Source of the DNA: VRUE01 sp046733315
Lineage (GTDB): Bacteria > Actinomycetota > Thermoleophilia > Solirubrobacterales > 70-9
Assembly (NCBI GenBank): GCA_046733315.1
Contig: JBKPOV010000126.1
Location: 1-6,281, forward strand
Direction of reading: 5' to 3'
DNA length: 6,281 nucleotides
Both the position numbers and the translations under genes were made by a program. Below the pieces are notes generated by a model that saw only the letters and a list, made by a program, of their open reading frames with translations, made no database searches and was not told the DNA's origin. This document shows, in pieces, positions 6,199 to 6,281 of the stretch. Position 1 is the first letter of the stretch, and every line of letters starts with the position of its first letter.

Positions 6199-6281
6199 CC
6201 CGCCAGCCTCTGTGAGACCGCTTCTTCCGCGGCAAGCGTCGCCGCTTCCCGCCCGGTCGCGCCGCCGTGGCAGATCGCCAC
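6195..6281 (-). CDS. ruvC: Holliday junction resolvase RuvC, C-terminal end (runs off right edge)
   Basis: RuvC is the endonuclease that cuts Holliday junctions symmetrically. Only the last 28 residues and the TGA are in the window. They begin VAICHGGATGREA, which fits the end of RuvC, where the family reads DALAVAICH; the last catalytic aspartate would lie just past the right edge. The TGA (6197-6195) overlaps the ruvA ATG by four bases, as expected for a ruvCAB operon. Identity rests on this short motif plus position directly before ruvA. Confidence 0.85.
   Translation of the reverse strand: MAICHGGATGREAATLAAEEAVSQRLAG

Noticed and set aside
1..6281. CRISPR arrays, tRNA or rRNA genes, transposase genes
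   Set aside because: No regularly spaced repeats, no tRNA-like cloverleaf or rRNA signature, and no transposase motifs were seen on either strand. Almost all bases are accounted for by the seven minus-strand genes.

Overview
The window is a high-GC bacterial chromosome segment in which every gene I can support lies on the minus strand. Read from the right edge leftwards, the order is ruvC (last 28 codons only), ruvA, ruvB, a short zinc-ribbon/PAS protein, a fused secDF, an 88-residue membrane protein, and the first 234 codons of recJ. The GC richness, C-ending codons in most genes, and SecF and RuvB signatures point to an actinobacterium. A fused SecDF in a Thermoleophilia/Solirubrobacterales-like genome would fit, but that placement is an inference from general features, not from a database match.

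The layout is very compact. ruvC/ruvA overlap by 4 nt (ATGA), ruvA/ruvB by 4 nt (GTGA), and secDF and the small membrane gene by 1 nt (TGATG). The ruvB to zinc-ribbon/PAS gap is 15 nt and the next gap, to secDF, is 10 nt. This strongly suggests one transcript from a promoter beyond the right edge. The only real intergenic space is 703-811. It holds a near-perfect 55-nt hairpin (744-798) between the small membrane gene and recJ. No promoter is evident anywhere in the window.

Functionally the segment joins Holliday-junction processing (RuvC resolvase, RuvA junction-binding protein, RuvB AAA+ motor) and single-strand DNA degradation in repair (RecJ) to the SecDF membrane motor that helps protein export. 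A ruv - secD/secF - recJ neighbourhood is known in several bacterial phyla, usually with yajC just before secD. Here yajC is absent from that slot and a cytoplasmic zinc-ribbon/PAS gene stands there instead. A small glycine-rich membrane protein is translationally coupled to the secDF stop.

The least ordinary part is the left end. recJ uses clearly different codons from its neighbours, follows the large hairpin, and loses recognisable RecJ sequence in its last ~27 visible codons. Those codons (bases 1-82) include a run of nine G (plus strand). This could be an inserted sequence, a lineage-specific insertion in the protein, or an assembly problem.
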